From the NCBI GenBank assembly GCA_004794785.1, contig SJOL01007141.1, forward strand, positions 523,700-587,699: a stretch of 64,000 nucleotides of DNA, in the 5' to 3' direction. The translations under genes were made by a program, and so were the position numbers. This stretch comes from Opisthorchis felineus. Its lineage: Eukaryota; Platyhelminthes; Trematoda; Opisthorchiida; Opisthorchiidae. Under the pieces are notes generated by a model. It was given only the letters and a program-made list of their open reading frames with translations, had not been told where the DNA came from and searched no databases. Shown here piece by piece: positions 48,352-58,553 of this stretch. The first letter of the stretch is position 1. Each line of letters opens with the position of its first letter.

Positions 48352-48840
48352 CAGTCTATGCTGAAAAGCCGAGAAGCACTGTACTGAGAATCACCAGCAG
48401 CGCGCACCTCACGAAATTCAGAGTTTCGAACGCGCGGCTTTTGGGCCAGTGGCTGAACGCATAATTGTCTTCAGCATAGATTGTCCTCACTGATAGGACG
48501 GAATTCGAAATGAAGATGATCAAATCTCACATCATGATCACGCTACAAGTGGCCCAAGATAAGTGCAAGTGTGAGTGAACATTTGTCACTCGACAAACTG
48601 GTCAGTGCGTGACCACATGATGCGGTTTCTGTGATTGGTGCTATGTCCTGTCTAAGTGATCATGCTGCTGATAAGCCGCTCGTGGTCAACCATTGACCGG
48701 AAGGTCACGGGTTTGGAACTCTTTGAGTTCCGTGAGGTGTGCAATGATGATTATTCCCAACAAGGATGAAATAGCTGCACAGTGCTACATGGCTTTTCAA
48801 CAAAAATTGACCTCACTGATAACGAAATCTTTACTGAAAA
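48352..48840. mobile_element. Hammerhead repeat family B, copies B5/B6: head-to-head composite with 326-bp period
   Basis: 48352-48466 reads minus (GTCTATGCTGAAAAGCCGAG..., ribozyme centre deleted). At about 48470 it flips to plus: the 3' block (TCAGCATAGATTGTCCTCACTGAT) starts a full unit that passes the AAATCTCACATCATGATCA block, GGTCAGTGCGTGACCACATG, GCTGCTGATAAGCCGCTCGT and the B-box region. It then reaches a second 3' block (TTGACCTCACTGATAACG). TTGTCCTCACTGA at 48481 and TTGACCTCACTGA at 48807 give a unit of 326 bp. The ribozyme at about 48745-48785 is dead (ATGATGATT, ATGAAAT). The ORF 48693-48899 is not a gene. Confidence 0.65.
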
Positions 48841-50015
48841 TTATCAAGTCTTCCAACACTACACTAAAATGTAATGGCTACACGACAAGTCAAACATAAC
48901 GTCAAAAAGACAGAAATTAATTGTTAGAATGGCTAAGATGCAATAAGCTGGGGATACATCCGCACATCCACCGTGCTACCTAGCAAGACAACAAGCACAA
49001 ACAGGCAAGTCAACGATGTTTCATAAGCCCTTATCCGGAACATTTCATCTGTTACGAATAATTATATTTCCAGTTTATGTATTTCGTCAAAACGTGAGGT
49101 CCAGAATCCCTACACCACAATCTCCAGACCCGTTATCTGTATCTTCTTGTGACAAAGCAATAGAGCTCCTGAGTCCCCGTAACAGTTTTCTCTGAGGTAA
49201 CAAACCAGCTGGGTTTCAGTCCGTATGGAAATCAGCTTATGGAGGGACCTTATATTTGACGGTTACACCAGAGTTTGGTTAAAGAACTGCAGACACATAA
49301 TTTGCTGTTTTATCCGTCCACAAGGCAGCCCTCCAATAAATCGCTTACCATTAGCATGCATGCTGAAGAAGGTTATGATTTCCATAAAGGATTCGTGCAA
49401 TATTCTGGTCAGCTACTTAATGTATCTGCTTCAATAAAGGTATAGTGTTACTGCAGCACGCCCTAAAACTACAGGCTCCAGGTCACATCAGTTTACACCA
49501 GTCATAAGCTTTATCTGACCGCCTTAACCCAGGTTAGTATGTACTTCCTTATCGTGTCACTGGCTACACGTTGTCTTCTGAGTTTACTGTGTGGTGATCA
49601 GTATTACAATCCATCTGATTTGTCCCAGCATAAAAGATCTTCAGAGATGTTAGCCGTGCTAACCTATTCACTTGAATCGGCTGGGTTTATTTGGTGAGGC
49701 CTGAACGCAAATCTCTTCTCCTAATAGCCCTGGGTTTTATTTCTTAACCACCCGTTTGCTGAGGCTTGGATAATCGTCCACTCGCTTTTGACGACAGATA
49801 TATAACGAGTGCACTCAATGACCGAATTGAGCAGCAAGTTGAACCACTTGAACAGAAGATCGATTACTAGAAGAACGAAGGAAGCGAAACGAGCTTGCAC
49901 ATGAGCTCAAGTGCATTTTCATCAAAGTTTACCTAAACCAGTCATGTCATTTACAAACAGCATGCTTTCGTCGTCCTAACCTACGACCTACGACTTTGCG
50001 TCCAAAGGAAACTCG
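48841..50015. other. No recognised gene
   Basis: Short ORFs only; nothing recognised. Confidence 0.45.
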
Positions 50016-50345
50016 TATGAGTAGTGTAGTACGTCTATAAAATGTATAGCGATGTCTCGAATATCATACCAACTTAAACATGAGGCGGCCTGGTGCAGCA
50101 CATTCAGTTTCATAAGAACATGATAAACGAGGGATTCAGCTGGGTTTTGGGTGAGTCTTCCGTCAAGCCAAACTGGCATGCAAATGTATGTATTTCGCTA
50201 ATTTCGTGCAAGTTAGGTTCAAGCAGAACATAAGGCAGATGGGAACTCAGGGACTACGCTTATTTGATGAGCCCGAAGAAAGACAAAACCGATCGTGGTT
50301 TGTCAAAAGTTGTCAGCAACCTTATGAGTAGCATATTACGTCTAA
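50016..50345 (+). mobile_element. Hammerhead repeat family A, copy A5: one full unit with repeated ends
   Basis: Plus strand. TATGAGTAGTGTAGTACGTC at 50016 recurs as TATGAGTAGCATATTACGTC at 50323, so the unit is 307 bp, matching the 306 bp measured at 23.6 kb. Between the ends, in order: AACATGAGGCGGCCTGGTGC, the hairpin region, GCAAATGTATGTATTTCGC, GGTTCAAGCAGAACATAAGG, the ribozyme region (50250-50304) and TGTCAGCAACC. The core is dead: TTGATGA for CUGAUGA and CAAAAC for CGAAAC. Flanks AAACTCG and AAACTTG could be a decayed target-site duplication (one mismatch in seven, weak). Confidence 0.75.
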
Positions 50346-51984
50346 ACTTGTAAGACCTTTCACTCCAACTGACCTGCGGAAAATCCGGTCTCACAAGCTG
50401 ATTTAACGTTAACATCACTCACATGATTTTGTGACGTGATTTTCACGTGATTCTGACCTCCTCACCCTTATTTTTTTCTTTTCTATCCTAATAGGGTACA
50501 TAACCGTGACTCTAAAAGGTGAGCCTTGTGACGAAATGTTAAGATCCAGAAAGCGGAAAAACTGTGGTAAAGCCGCACGGGCAAGTAAACTTGTCCGGAA
50601 GAATTCTAGAATAGCAGTCTCTCCAAATTCTAGTTTTTGTGGTCGTCTGCATGCTCATGGCATATTGGTTTTTCTTCGTGATTTGAGATATAATCGGCAG
50701 CTTGCAAGATAGCTGTATAAGCTACTCTTTAAAGCTGGTTGAAGAAATTAAGCCCAACCGTGTTTTACGGTGTTTGGTGAACGTGAAAATCGTACAGCGG
50801 TCACGTTATATTGTTTTTAAAACCTAAGAGGAACCACAGACAACGTTTCACTTCAATACGTCAAATGCAACAGAATGTCCTCCGTTCGGAAAGGCATTTT
50901 TTGACAATTCTTAGTTGCCGAAACAAGCAATGATTCAGGTGTTTTTTTTCTTCCGTTTGAAAACGCCGGTGCAATGCTGCATTGACTGTCTCAAACAACA
51001 GTAAAACTTGGTGGTCCCTGAGTTAGTTTAGGAACGGATAAAAGTCGGATTGTACGAGGAAAATGCAGCCTTAGTTGCAAATCACCGGACCAGTGAATAT
51101 TTGGCGCGTATGACACAAATATAAAAGGGGCCTCCTTCAGTGGGTGGACCGTCGGTTGTCGATATCCTGCTGTCTACAGTTCGACTGTGATTTCCCCCAG
51201 GGACGATTGTACGTATGGACCGATGGGGACCTACCACAGCTCTGTGGATATGGAATATATCCATCACACACTCAACAACCCTGAGTGCTTTGATGAACAT
51301 CTGGCAGATACCAGAATCCTTCTGGTCATGCGTGAAGCAGAAGTCCCACAAGAATCGGATGAAATAATGTGCCGGACGTGGAGTAACTTCTTGGCTGCCA
51401 CTATTCTAAGTGATTAAAACGTGTTCGCCAGCCATTTTTGTGACATTTTTCCTAGCTAACTGTTCGTTATTGCTGTCGGTTGCCCAACCCAATAGAAAAC
51501 ATAATTTCTCCGCTTTATTTACTTTTTGTGGTGCACAATAAGTGCAAAATTATTGTCCCAATGGAAAACCAGATATCGGCAATCGGTTCTGACAAACGGG
51601 AACCACGAGACGGTCAAATGTAACTAAAACCGAGATGACAAGACGACGGTTATCGAAGCGATTTGATGTCCTTTAAAGTTCCGGCGTCGTTTGTTGCCTG
51701 AATACTCACCCAATATACCAATAGTTAGACCCACTGTCATGTCAGAGGGTGTTGGGTATGCTTTGGGGTAAGGTGGACCGCGTGGCTAACTATGACCGGT
51801 TTTCCTCAAAAGAAGGTTTCTTCCTCAGTTAGTTGGGTCGCGGGACGTCTGTTGCTCTCACCGTGAAATAGTGCTTCTATTAAACCCAAGTAATATATGA
51901 TGAGTGAGAAACTATTTAAGTGCGGCCACTGGCCACTCCATGTATCCAAAAGCTATATCCTGGCCAATAACACATTGTTGATCG
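50346..51984. other. No recognised gene
   Basis: Short ORFs only; 51187-51417 (plus) and 51351-51082 (minus) overlap and show no domain. Confidence 0.45.
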
Positions 51985-52170
51985 AAACTCTTGATTGAAA
52001 GGTTACTTCAAACTACTAGCCGGGAGATCCCAGCCACCGGAATCCTCGGATTTTTGTGGGATTCGCATTGCTGATAAATCCCAGTAAGGATGGGACAGCT
52101 GTACAGTCCTGCTCGGCTTTACCCAATAGATTAGTTTTACCTACCGGACGAAATCTCTATTAAATTTCCA
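51985..52170 (+). repeat. Hammerhead repeat family B, copy B7, dead ribozyme
   Basis: CTACTAGCCGGGAGATCCCAG, GATTCGCATTG, CTGATAA (first box mutated), GATGGGACAG (second box lost), palindromic CAGCTGTACAG retained, then the GGCTTTACCC 3' block and the ACCGGACGAAATCTCTATT tail. Confidence 0.65.
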
Positions 52171-52429
52171 AAATCTCTTTACACTACCAACAGCCTACTA
52201 GAACCCTTCCAAGTGTGCTCATAGTAACACTGCACTCTCCCAAAAATTTTTCCCTGTTCAGACGGAGATCTTAACGTTCTTGACATTGTTTTGCGCTACG
52301 AACCTGCTTCTCAAATGTTACAAACCGTAGGTGGTTTTACGCTGGCCTGAGTTCAGAGCTATTCATCTGACTGGGATGGACATTTGATCCAACAAGTTGT
52401 GTACAAGCAAATCCTTTGAAAGCTCAGTT

Positions 52430-52985
52430 AATATTTAGTCCAAGAAGCACTGCGCAGCTGTTTCATTCCTATTGAAAATCATGAGCAGTATACATCCCAT
52501 AAAACTCCAGTAGGGATTTTTGAACCAGAGACCTCCCGGCTGTTAGTTTGAACAATTAACCTTTTGACCACGAGCGCCTGATCAGCATTAACTCGCATTT
52601 GGACAGGGTGCAGTGCCACTCATCTTTTAGTTACAAAAACCACATCATGTCACATATTGACTTGCTTCACTTACTGGATGAAATCTCAGCTGGAAATGAG
52701 CAAATCTCACATTATCATCAATCCATAAGCAGCTCAGAGGAATAGTAATTTCACTAAATGAGTGAGACTTCCATCTGAGCAGTCGTCACACGAGGAGCCA
52801 GTCAGCACGTGACTGCATGATTTGATTTCCGTGACTAAAAGAGGAGTGGCGCTATGTTCTGTCCAAGCGAGAGCTAATCACACTGCTGATTAGCCAGCCG
52901 TGGCTAAAAGCTTGACGGTTGAACCAATGACTGGAAGGTTGCGGTTTCAAGACTCCTTGAACTCCCTGAACCAGCACTTTTGCTG
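52430..52985. mobile_element. Family B head-to-head composite, copies B8/B9
   Basis: 52430-52670 reads minus (GAAGCACTGCGCAGCTGTTTC, CTCATGA-type first box, CCTCCCGGCTGTTAG, GATCAGCATTAACTCGC). From about 52672 it flips to plus (GAAATCTCAGCTGG, AGCAAATCTCACATTATCATC, GCCAGTCAGCACGTGACTGC, GAGCTAATCACACTGCTGAT, B-box region) and stops before a ribozyme. Same arrangement as 48352-48840. Confidence 0.6.
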
Positions 52986-54179
52986 AAGTTTTAAGTTTAA
53001 ATTTAATACTTTATGACTGGTTTTTGATATTGCCACGTACAGCACAGCAAGCATGCTTGGTGTCCATGCACTACTTGGACAGTTTGGAAGAAAACAGAGA
53101 TGAAAAACGTCTCAGGTACTGCCTCATATAACGGATTCCGTCGGTGAGCCAACTTTTACTCTGAGGGTTTATAACAATGTTAGGTTAGATGTATCGTACA
53201 TGTTCTTGAAGAACGAACATATCAACGAACAGCCTAGTTCCCTCTTCCCAAAGTGGGCACCCCTCGGGATTTGGTTTGCTGACAAGACACCAGCCTGTGA
53301 ACAACTTGCTAAGCCTCGTTTTGTAAAGTCCGAGATCCACAAACCGGTAAATATTAGTTTAGGTTTGACATTGGAAGTTTTCTCCATCACGTATTAGTGT
53401 GATACCACACTAGGCAAATAGCTGACTTTTTCTCACACCACGACAGAATTTAGACAACTCAACAGACAGCCAGCTCTGAACAAACCAGCTTTGTATTCAA
53501 GTCTACTTGAAAGAACCAACAAAGACTTCGGAGAACTGGCCGCAAAGAATAAAATGCCCGCTACAAAGGTTGTTTTAATAAGGCATAATTTTGTTAGTGC
53601 GGAACGGGCTCAGTTTGCACAAACATCTTTGAGAAGATTCAGGTGAGCTGGTATAATGCAGTATTGCAGAAGACATTTCGAATTAGCTTTCTGGTAGCGC
53701 TGGTCACAACTCTAGTTACAACTCCTTCGCTCTCATCCTTCGTACAGCCCCCATTGCTCTCAGGAGAGCAATATTGTCTTCTGTAGAAAAAATGCCACCT
53801 TGGATGAATCCACCCCACGAAATCAGGCGTGCGCTGTTTCTCAGAGGTCAAATATCAAAACGACCCATGGAGACACTCTCCAGCTGATGCACAGAAGTTG
53901 AAACAGCCACTGAAAGGGTTACAGTATAGTCGGATAATCATAAGGTCACGAAATTCATCAGTTGTTTCCTGAAGTTAAATGCATGGAACATGTGTTGCTC
54001 AGGACACAGCTGACCATTGCGTTGAGTAGCTGAAACTTCACACCAGTAGAGGTTAGATGCATTTCTTTGGAGAAGGTATGTTTTGTTTTCCACCATAGTT
54101 ACCACAGTAACATATTTTGCGTAACGTGAGGAGATTAGAGAATTTGAATGAAGACTTCATTCTGTTAGTCAAGCTAGTC
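52986..54179. other. No recognised gene
   Basis: Complementary ORFs at 53200-53397 (plus) and 53390-53169 (minus) and one at 53851-53639 (minus), none recognisable. Confidence 0.45.
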
Positions 54180-54580
54180 TATGTGAGAAAGCCGAGAAGC
54201 AGTGTACACCTGTTTTTCGTCATTATTGGGAATTATCATTCATGTGCACCTCACAAAAACCCAAGGAGTCTACAACCCAAGGCCTCCCGGCTAGTAGCTT
54301 TAAAAATTGACCTTCCAGCCAGGAGTAGTTGATCAGCAGACAGGAGAAAGCTCCATGAATTAACTACACTGCTGATCATTCGTTCGTGGCCAAACCATTA
54401 ACTGGCCAAACTTCTAGCAGGGAGGTCGCGGTTTCGAAAATCCATACTAAAGTTTCGTGAGAGGAGAATTGCTCATAATTCCTAATAATGATGTAACAGT
54501 TGTACTCTGAGTGCTTTTCCGCTTTTACGCATAGACTGTCCTCACTTACAGGACAAAATCTCCATTAAAAATGTAAAGAG
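54180..54580. mobile_element. Family B head-to-head composite, copies B10/B11
   Basis: 54180-54342 reads minus (GAGAAAGCCGAGAAGCAGTG, degenerate ribozyme with ATGATAA and CGAAAA, GGCCTCCCGGCTAGTAGC, TTGATCAGCAG). 54346-54580 reads plus (AACTACACTGCTGATCA, GCAGGGAGGTCGCGGTTTCG, TTTCGTGAG, dead ribozyme CTCATAA / ATGTAAC, then GCATAGACTGTCCTCACTT). The arms could fold into a hairpin of about 160 bp with many mismatches. Confidence 0.65.
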
Positions 54581-54956
54581 CGTTGTTCAGCTTGACACTT
54601 TTGGTGTTGTTTCGAATTTCTAATTGAACATTCTATACCTTACCACAAAATGTGCCAATAAACCTTGCCGAGGACAATCTTGTCTGTGGTGATGTTCGTT
54701 TAAACGGCAACCTTTGACTCAGTAGCCTAGATATGAGGGACGAACGAACTTTTGTTGATGGATGCCACTGTTTGGCCACCAAATTTTGTAGAAAAACACT
54801 TCCTAGGGATATTTGCTTGTTTTTTTGGGTGTCCATCGCTTGGCGGAATATTCAACATGTACAATTTCCAAAGGTGACTCTCCGGCGTCTTCCTCCTTAC
54901 ATCTACCCACCGCCATGTTAATATGGGAAATTCATGTTTATTTACCCGCCTGGGGT
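54581..54956. other. No recognised gene
   Basis: Overlapping plus and minus ORFs of 62-67 codons without a domain. Confidence 0.45.
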
Positions 54957-55029
54957 GAGATGACTCAGTGGTTAGAGCGTTAATTTACTGACCTGAAGGT
55001 CCACGGTTCGAAACCGACCTCTGCATCTC
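54957..55029 (+). repeat. tRNA-like SINE head
   Basis: 73 nt with a closing acceptor-like stem (GAGATG / CATCTC), an A box (TGACTCAGTGGTTAGAGCG) and a B box (GGTTCGAAACC). The anticodon arm does not form, and the pre-B-box block ACTGACCTGAAGG is shared with 2656-2731, so I call it a SINE head and not a working tRNA gene. The SINE body may extend to about 55150 (TCTAGGTTTGGGCCGTATCC and on). Confidence 0.6.
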
Positions 55030-56380
55030 GACTTCTGTCTAGGTTTGGGCCGTATCCCAGCCCTTCCTTCGGGTGGCATGGCAGCTAAGCACCGAAGGGA
55101 TGATACCTGCCTGTGTTTCACTTCTAATCATGCTATTTTACCAGTGAAATTTTATGTTACAATCTCTTCAGCAAGGACCGATTCAATTCTGAATTTTATA
55201 CCAGTGGGTTTGGTTACTTTCACGGTTAACTTGGCAGAAGTATATAAAAGAGCAAAACAAACACCGCAGGAACCAACCGCGTAACTGTTCCAAAGATGTC
55301 TGATAAACACCGGTAAATTCATTGACGGTCTGCGTTTCACTTTCGACATAAACTGCTCATCAGTCCAGGTGAGTAAGTCACCGGATTGGCTTAGTTTTAA
55401 GGCTTTCAGAGAATCAGTCGATGAGATTTCATACGAACAGCTGACCTAATTGGTACTGGATTTCAGTCAGAAGTTCTCGTCTGTTGGTTAGTGCGAAGGA
55501 CAGATTGTTTAGTAGTCTTTTTCATCAAGTTTAATCAGAATTTTGGCGCCTTGCTTTTCCGGCCTAGGACATCTTAATGGAATATTCTTTTCGAGCATCC
55601 TTCACAAAATTTGCTGGTCCGTGTGTGTTAAAAGGTGTCTGCTTGGGTTATGTACTTTAGATCCAAAATGTGCCGCCGATAACCACACACCTTCTAGTAT
55701 TATTTCGGCTTATCTAAATAACTCTCCACACACCTCCCTCCCGGTTTTGTGCCCTTCATTCTATTTCTACCACCTCGGTCGCCAGTCTTTACTCTGTGTA
55801 CCTTAGTCCCCTTAGCAAAACTTGCATATTTTCCAAATTTAATCTGTGTCTAGTATTCACACGTGCCCTGCCATTGCCATGATCTCAACTGTTGCTTGAT
55901 ATTCATCTGTTTCTAGATGGTCTGTTTATATATCGTTAGAGCTCACTGATTCCAGTGTGAAACTCCCTGACTATGTGACTTTCGTAAGACTTCGTGCTGC
56001 CGCTCCATTTTACTTTGTATATGCAGTCCATGGTCCTATTCACCGAGAGACGATCCTCCAATTGCACCGGTTCCAAGACAGGCAATTACGAGAACTTCTG
56101 ACTGAAATCCAGCACTGATTAGGTTGGTTGGCCCTAAGACGCCTCACCGATTGGTTCTCTCACTGCCTTAAAACTCGCCTGACCTGACCAGGCTTTTGCG
56201 TCAAAAGTGCAACCAGCTGTTTACCGAACCTCTCTCTCAGTCGGTTCCAATCATCTTCCAAGTGATCAAGAAACTGCTGCTTTGAAATACCACAGGTGAG
56301 GACGATATTTGAATTTTTGGAGATAAGATGAGAGAGATGCTCAGATGTTGACATTTCAATCCTGCAAGGGGACTACAGCT
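55030..56380. other. No firm gene; one possible minus-strand exon
   Basis: Minus ORF 56354-56160 (64 codons) reads in part QQFLDHLEDDWNRLRERFGK, protein-like and polar, with an AG before QQ and GTAAAC after RERF. It could be a small exon or chance. The rest, including ORF 55543-55806 plus, is unassigned. Confidence 0.25.
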
Positions 56381-56580
56381 ATGCTGCGCGCTGAGAAATT
56401 ACCACATAGTTGCTTCACTCTTGTTGGAAACCAACAGAAGTATGCATCTCGTGGTCATACGAGGAGCCAGTCTAATACACACAACTTGATATAAAATGCG
56501 ATCGAATGATGGCGGCTCTACATCATGTCCGATGAAAAGCCACCTATGACTGAATGGATTAACGTTCATCCAGAAACAGG
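56381..56580. repeat. Degenerate family B composite
   Basis: 56381-56450 resembles the minus ribozyme/3' block (ATGCTGCGCGCTGAGAAA, AAGTATGCATCTCGTG). 56458-56580 resembles the plus block (ACGAGGAGCCAGTC, GGCGGCTCTACATCATGTCC). Heavily eroded. Confidence 0.4.
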
Positions 56581-56795
56581 AAACTGGAGCAGTTCACATG
56601 TTCCTGGCAATTTATGTGGTGCGCGCTATTAGTGGTTCATAGGAAGAGCGAAACAACAGTACATTACTTCTAGCACAGCCTGACGACTTTCAGGATGAGT
56701 TCCCAACCAAAACCAGGTTTCGTTTTAAGCTCCAGCGTTGAGCAAACACCCCTCATCATTCTGTTCTATGTTTACTCCAGTGTTTCGGTCCAGCG

Positions 56796-57028
56796 ATGAG
56801 AAACAAATCCGAGAGTCCCAGGGCAAGTAACGCCAGAAATTCGGGCTACAACGAATTTGGTGCCACCCCACTTCGCGTACCAAAATGTACAAGATGTCGT
56901 AATCATGGAGTGGTCTCTTCACTCAGAGGACATAAAAGAAACTGTCGGTGGAAAAACTGTCGATGTTCAGCTTGTCTACTCGTCGTCGAGAGGCAACGCG
57001 TGATGGCAGCTCAGGTGGCTCTTCGCAG
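56796..57028 (+). CDS. DM-domain transcription factor exon (Dmrt2-like)
   Basis: Encodes 78 residues ending in a DM domain, the intertwined zinc module by which Dmrt proteins bind the DNA minor groove; these nuclear factors control sex determination and tissue patterning. All eight zinc ligands are present at residues C31, C34, H37, H46, C50, C55, C57 and C60, and the recognition tail [18 protein letters not shown] is intact. The VVS.L.GHKR.CRW and LLVVERQRV pattern is closest, among family members I know, to Dmrt2. The frame is cut by a donor site (AG/GTTTGT, 57029) within the codon after LR, phase 2, where Dmrt genes usually have an intron. ATG 56796 follows an in-frame stop at 56739-56741. 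An AG at 56779-56780 in frame could be an acceptor instead, so the start is provisional. Downstream exons were not found. Long introns full of repeats are expected. Confidence 0.85.
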
Positions 57029-57246
57029 GTTTGTAATTTTAAAGCGTTGCTAAATGTGTTAACTAGCTATAGTTAGTCTAAGCTAGAATCTTGAATGTAG
57101 TCTACATGAAAGAACTAAGCGTACTCAAAACTATCTGGTGATTGCCTGAGAATCTCTGCTCAAAATTTGGGACATAAGTTATCCGAAATATCCTGAAACT
57201 GGCTTTAAGCCTTATTTTACCTTTAAAACAATAAGGTGGGGTGTGA
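57029..57246 (+). other. Start of the Dmrt-like intron
   Basis: Begins with GTTTGT directly after the exon. No further exon recognised up to the next repeat. Confidence 0.5.
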
Positions 57247-57358
57247 CAGTACTATTAATAATACTATATACTATGTTCACCATACTATATATACTGCCAT
57301 ACTATACTATGCTGTATGTACCACAGTACTATACTACCTCTCATACCGATACTACTAA
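57247..57358. repeat. Degenerate TACTA-type simple repeat
   Basis: About 110 bp of irregular ACTATA / ATACTA units (for example CATACTATATATACTGC and CATACTATACTATGC). Confidence 0.7.
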
Positions 57359-57607
57359 ATAGCACCATATTAGTACAGAGCCACCTTGATCCACTTGAAA
57401 CATGAGCCTAATTACTGAGTATTCAGAGCCGCATGGTAAACATCCTGTACTCATTACATGGTATGTAGCCAAGCAGTCAGATGGATGAATCGACTGATAC
57501 GGTTTAAGATTCACGTGCATTTCTTCAGTATTTAAACGGAGATGCTGATTGGCTGACGAAGAGATGGAAAGCAGTGTACGAAAGATTGCGAAGAAGCCTT
57601 GGCTGTA

Positions 57608-57690
57608 TAGGCGTAACGCACTGCTCATAGGGTTGCTAAAAAATGTTGCCATCAAAGCTAATTCAGCGTACCAATGAGAGTATTTGATGA
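57608..57690 (-). repeat. Family A end fragment
   Basis: Minus orientation 3' end (GCACTGCTCATAGGGTTGCT on plus) fused to a short plus-oriented piece (AATGAGAGTATTTGATG). No ribozyme core. Confidence 0.5.
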
Positions 57691-58394
57691 AAAGTTTGTT
57701 GTCTTCTAATGTTTCTCAAAAGCCCTCATGTTAGATGGGGTTTAGTGAAAAAGCTTTGGATTGGATCAGGCTATCGGGTATAGGCAGAGATAGCTTTTAC
57801 GGGAAGCGTCCAAATAAATCAGAACATTGTTTAGTTCAGAATCCGATTGACCATCAAAATTTCCAGGTAAACTAGCGCTGAACTCAGCGGCTAACTTGAA
57901 GGTTACACGAACGAAAATGAGACGGAGGAACATCACTTTCCATGGCATAATGAATGATATTCAGTGATTCGTTGGTGTTCAGTCGGGTGGTCGTGGTAGA
58001 TTTGTTCGTTAAGGGAAAACGCAACCGTCATCCAATAACCCCATCAAGGTCCATGTCTCTGTAATGATTTGGACAGCGTTTTCCGTTAGTGAAGGAATTC
58101 CCTTAACCAGACGGACTGGTAAGCAGACGGCCACTGCAGACCGTTGATAAATTGTGTTCTTGTTGAAAAAACCCAGCGATATGATATTCCAATAAAACGT
58201 ACTCCACAAAATCGTGCTTGGTGTCCCGAAATTTACGAAGCTTAAAGTGAGTGACTCACAATCAAAATTTAAAAACCCAGGGAGAAAGTTTTTGAGGGTA
58301 ACGGTTGGAAGAATTCTCCCTGAACTTCGTTACACCTCATCTCCTTGGGGTGACTGCCAGTAGGAAGCAAGATATCATCAGAACTGTCAGAAAA
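57691..58394. other. No recognised gene
   Basis: Short ORFs only; no domain or repeat block recognised. Confidence 0.45.
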
Positions 58395-58553
58395 CAAATT
58401 TTGTTTTGCGAGAGACTCACCTGGAACCCAGCTGAATCTCTCGCTTGTGATGTTTCCAGGCAACATCACAAACGAGAGATTCTGCTGGGTCCCAGGTGAG
58501 TCTCTCGCAAAACAAAATTTGTTTGCAAATGAGTGTATTTCGTTAATACACAA
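58395..58553. mobile_element. Family A inverted copy A7: near-perfect 60-bp-arm palindrome plus tail
   Basis: The left arm 58395-58454 (minus orientation) and right arm 58462-58521 (plus orientation) are reverse complements with only a few mismatches, separated by TCCAGGC. The tail continues GCAAATGAGTGTATTTCG to about 58545, where the Penelope-like coding sequence begins on the minus strand. Each arm contains the family A hairpin (58409-58443 and 58473-58507). No ribozyme is included. Confidence 0.8.

Noticed and set aside
54957..55029. Functional tRNA gene
   Set aside because: The anticodon arm cannot form, and part of the sequence recurs at 2656-2731 as a dispersed repeat.
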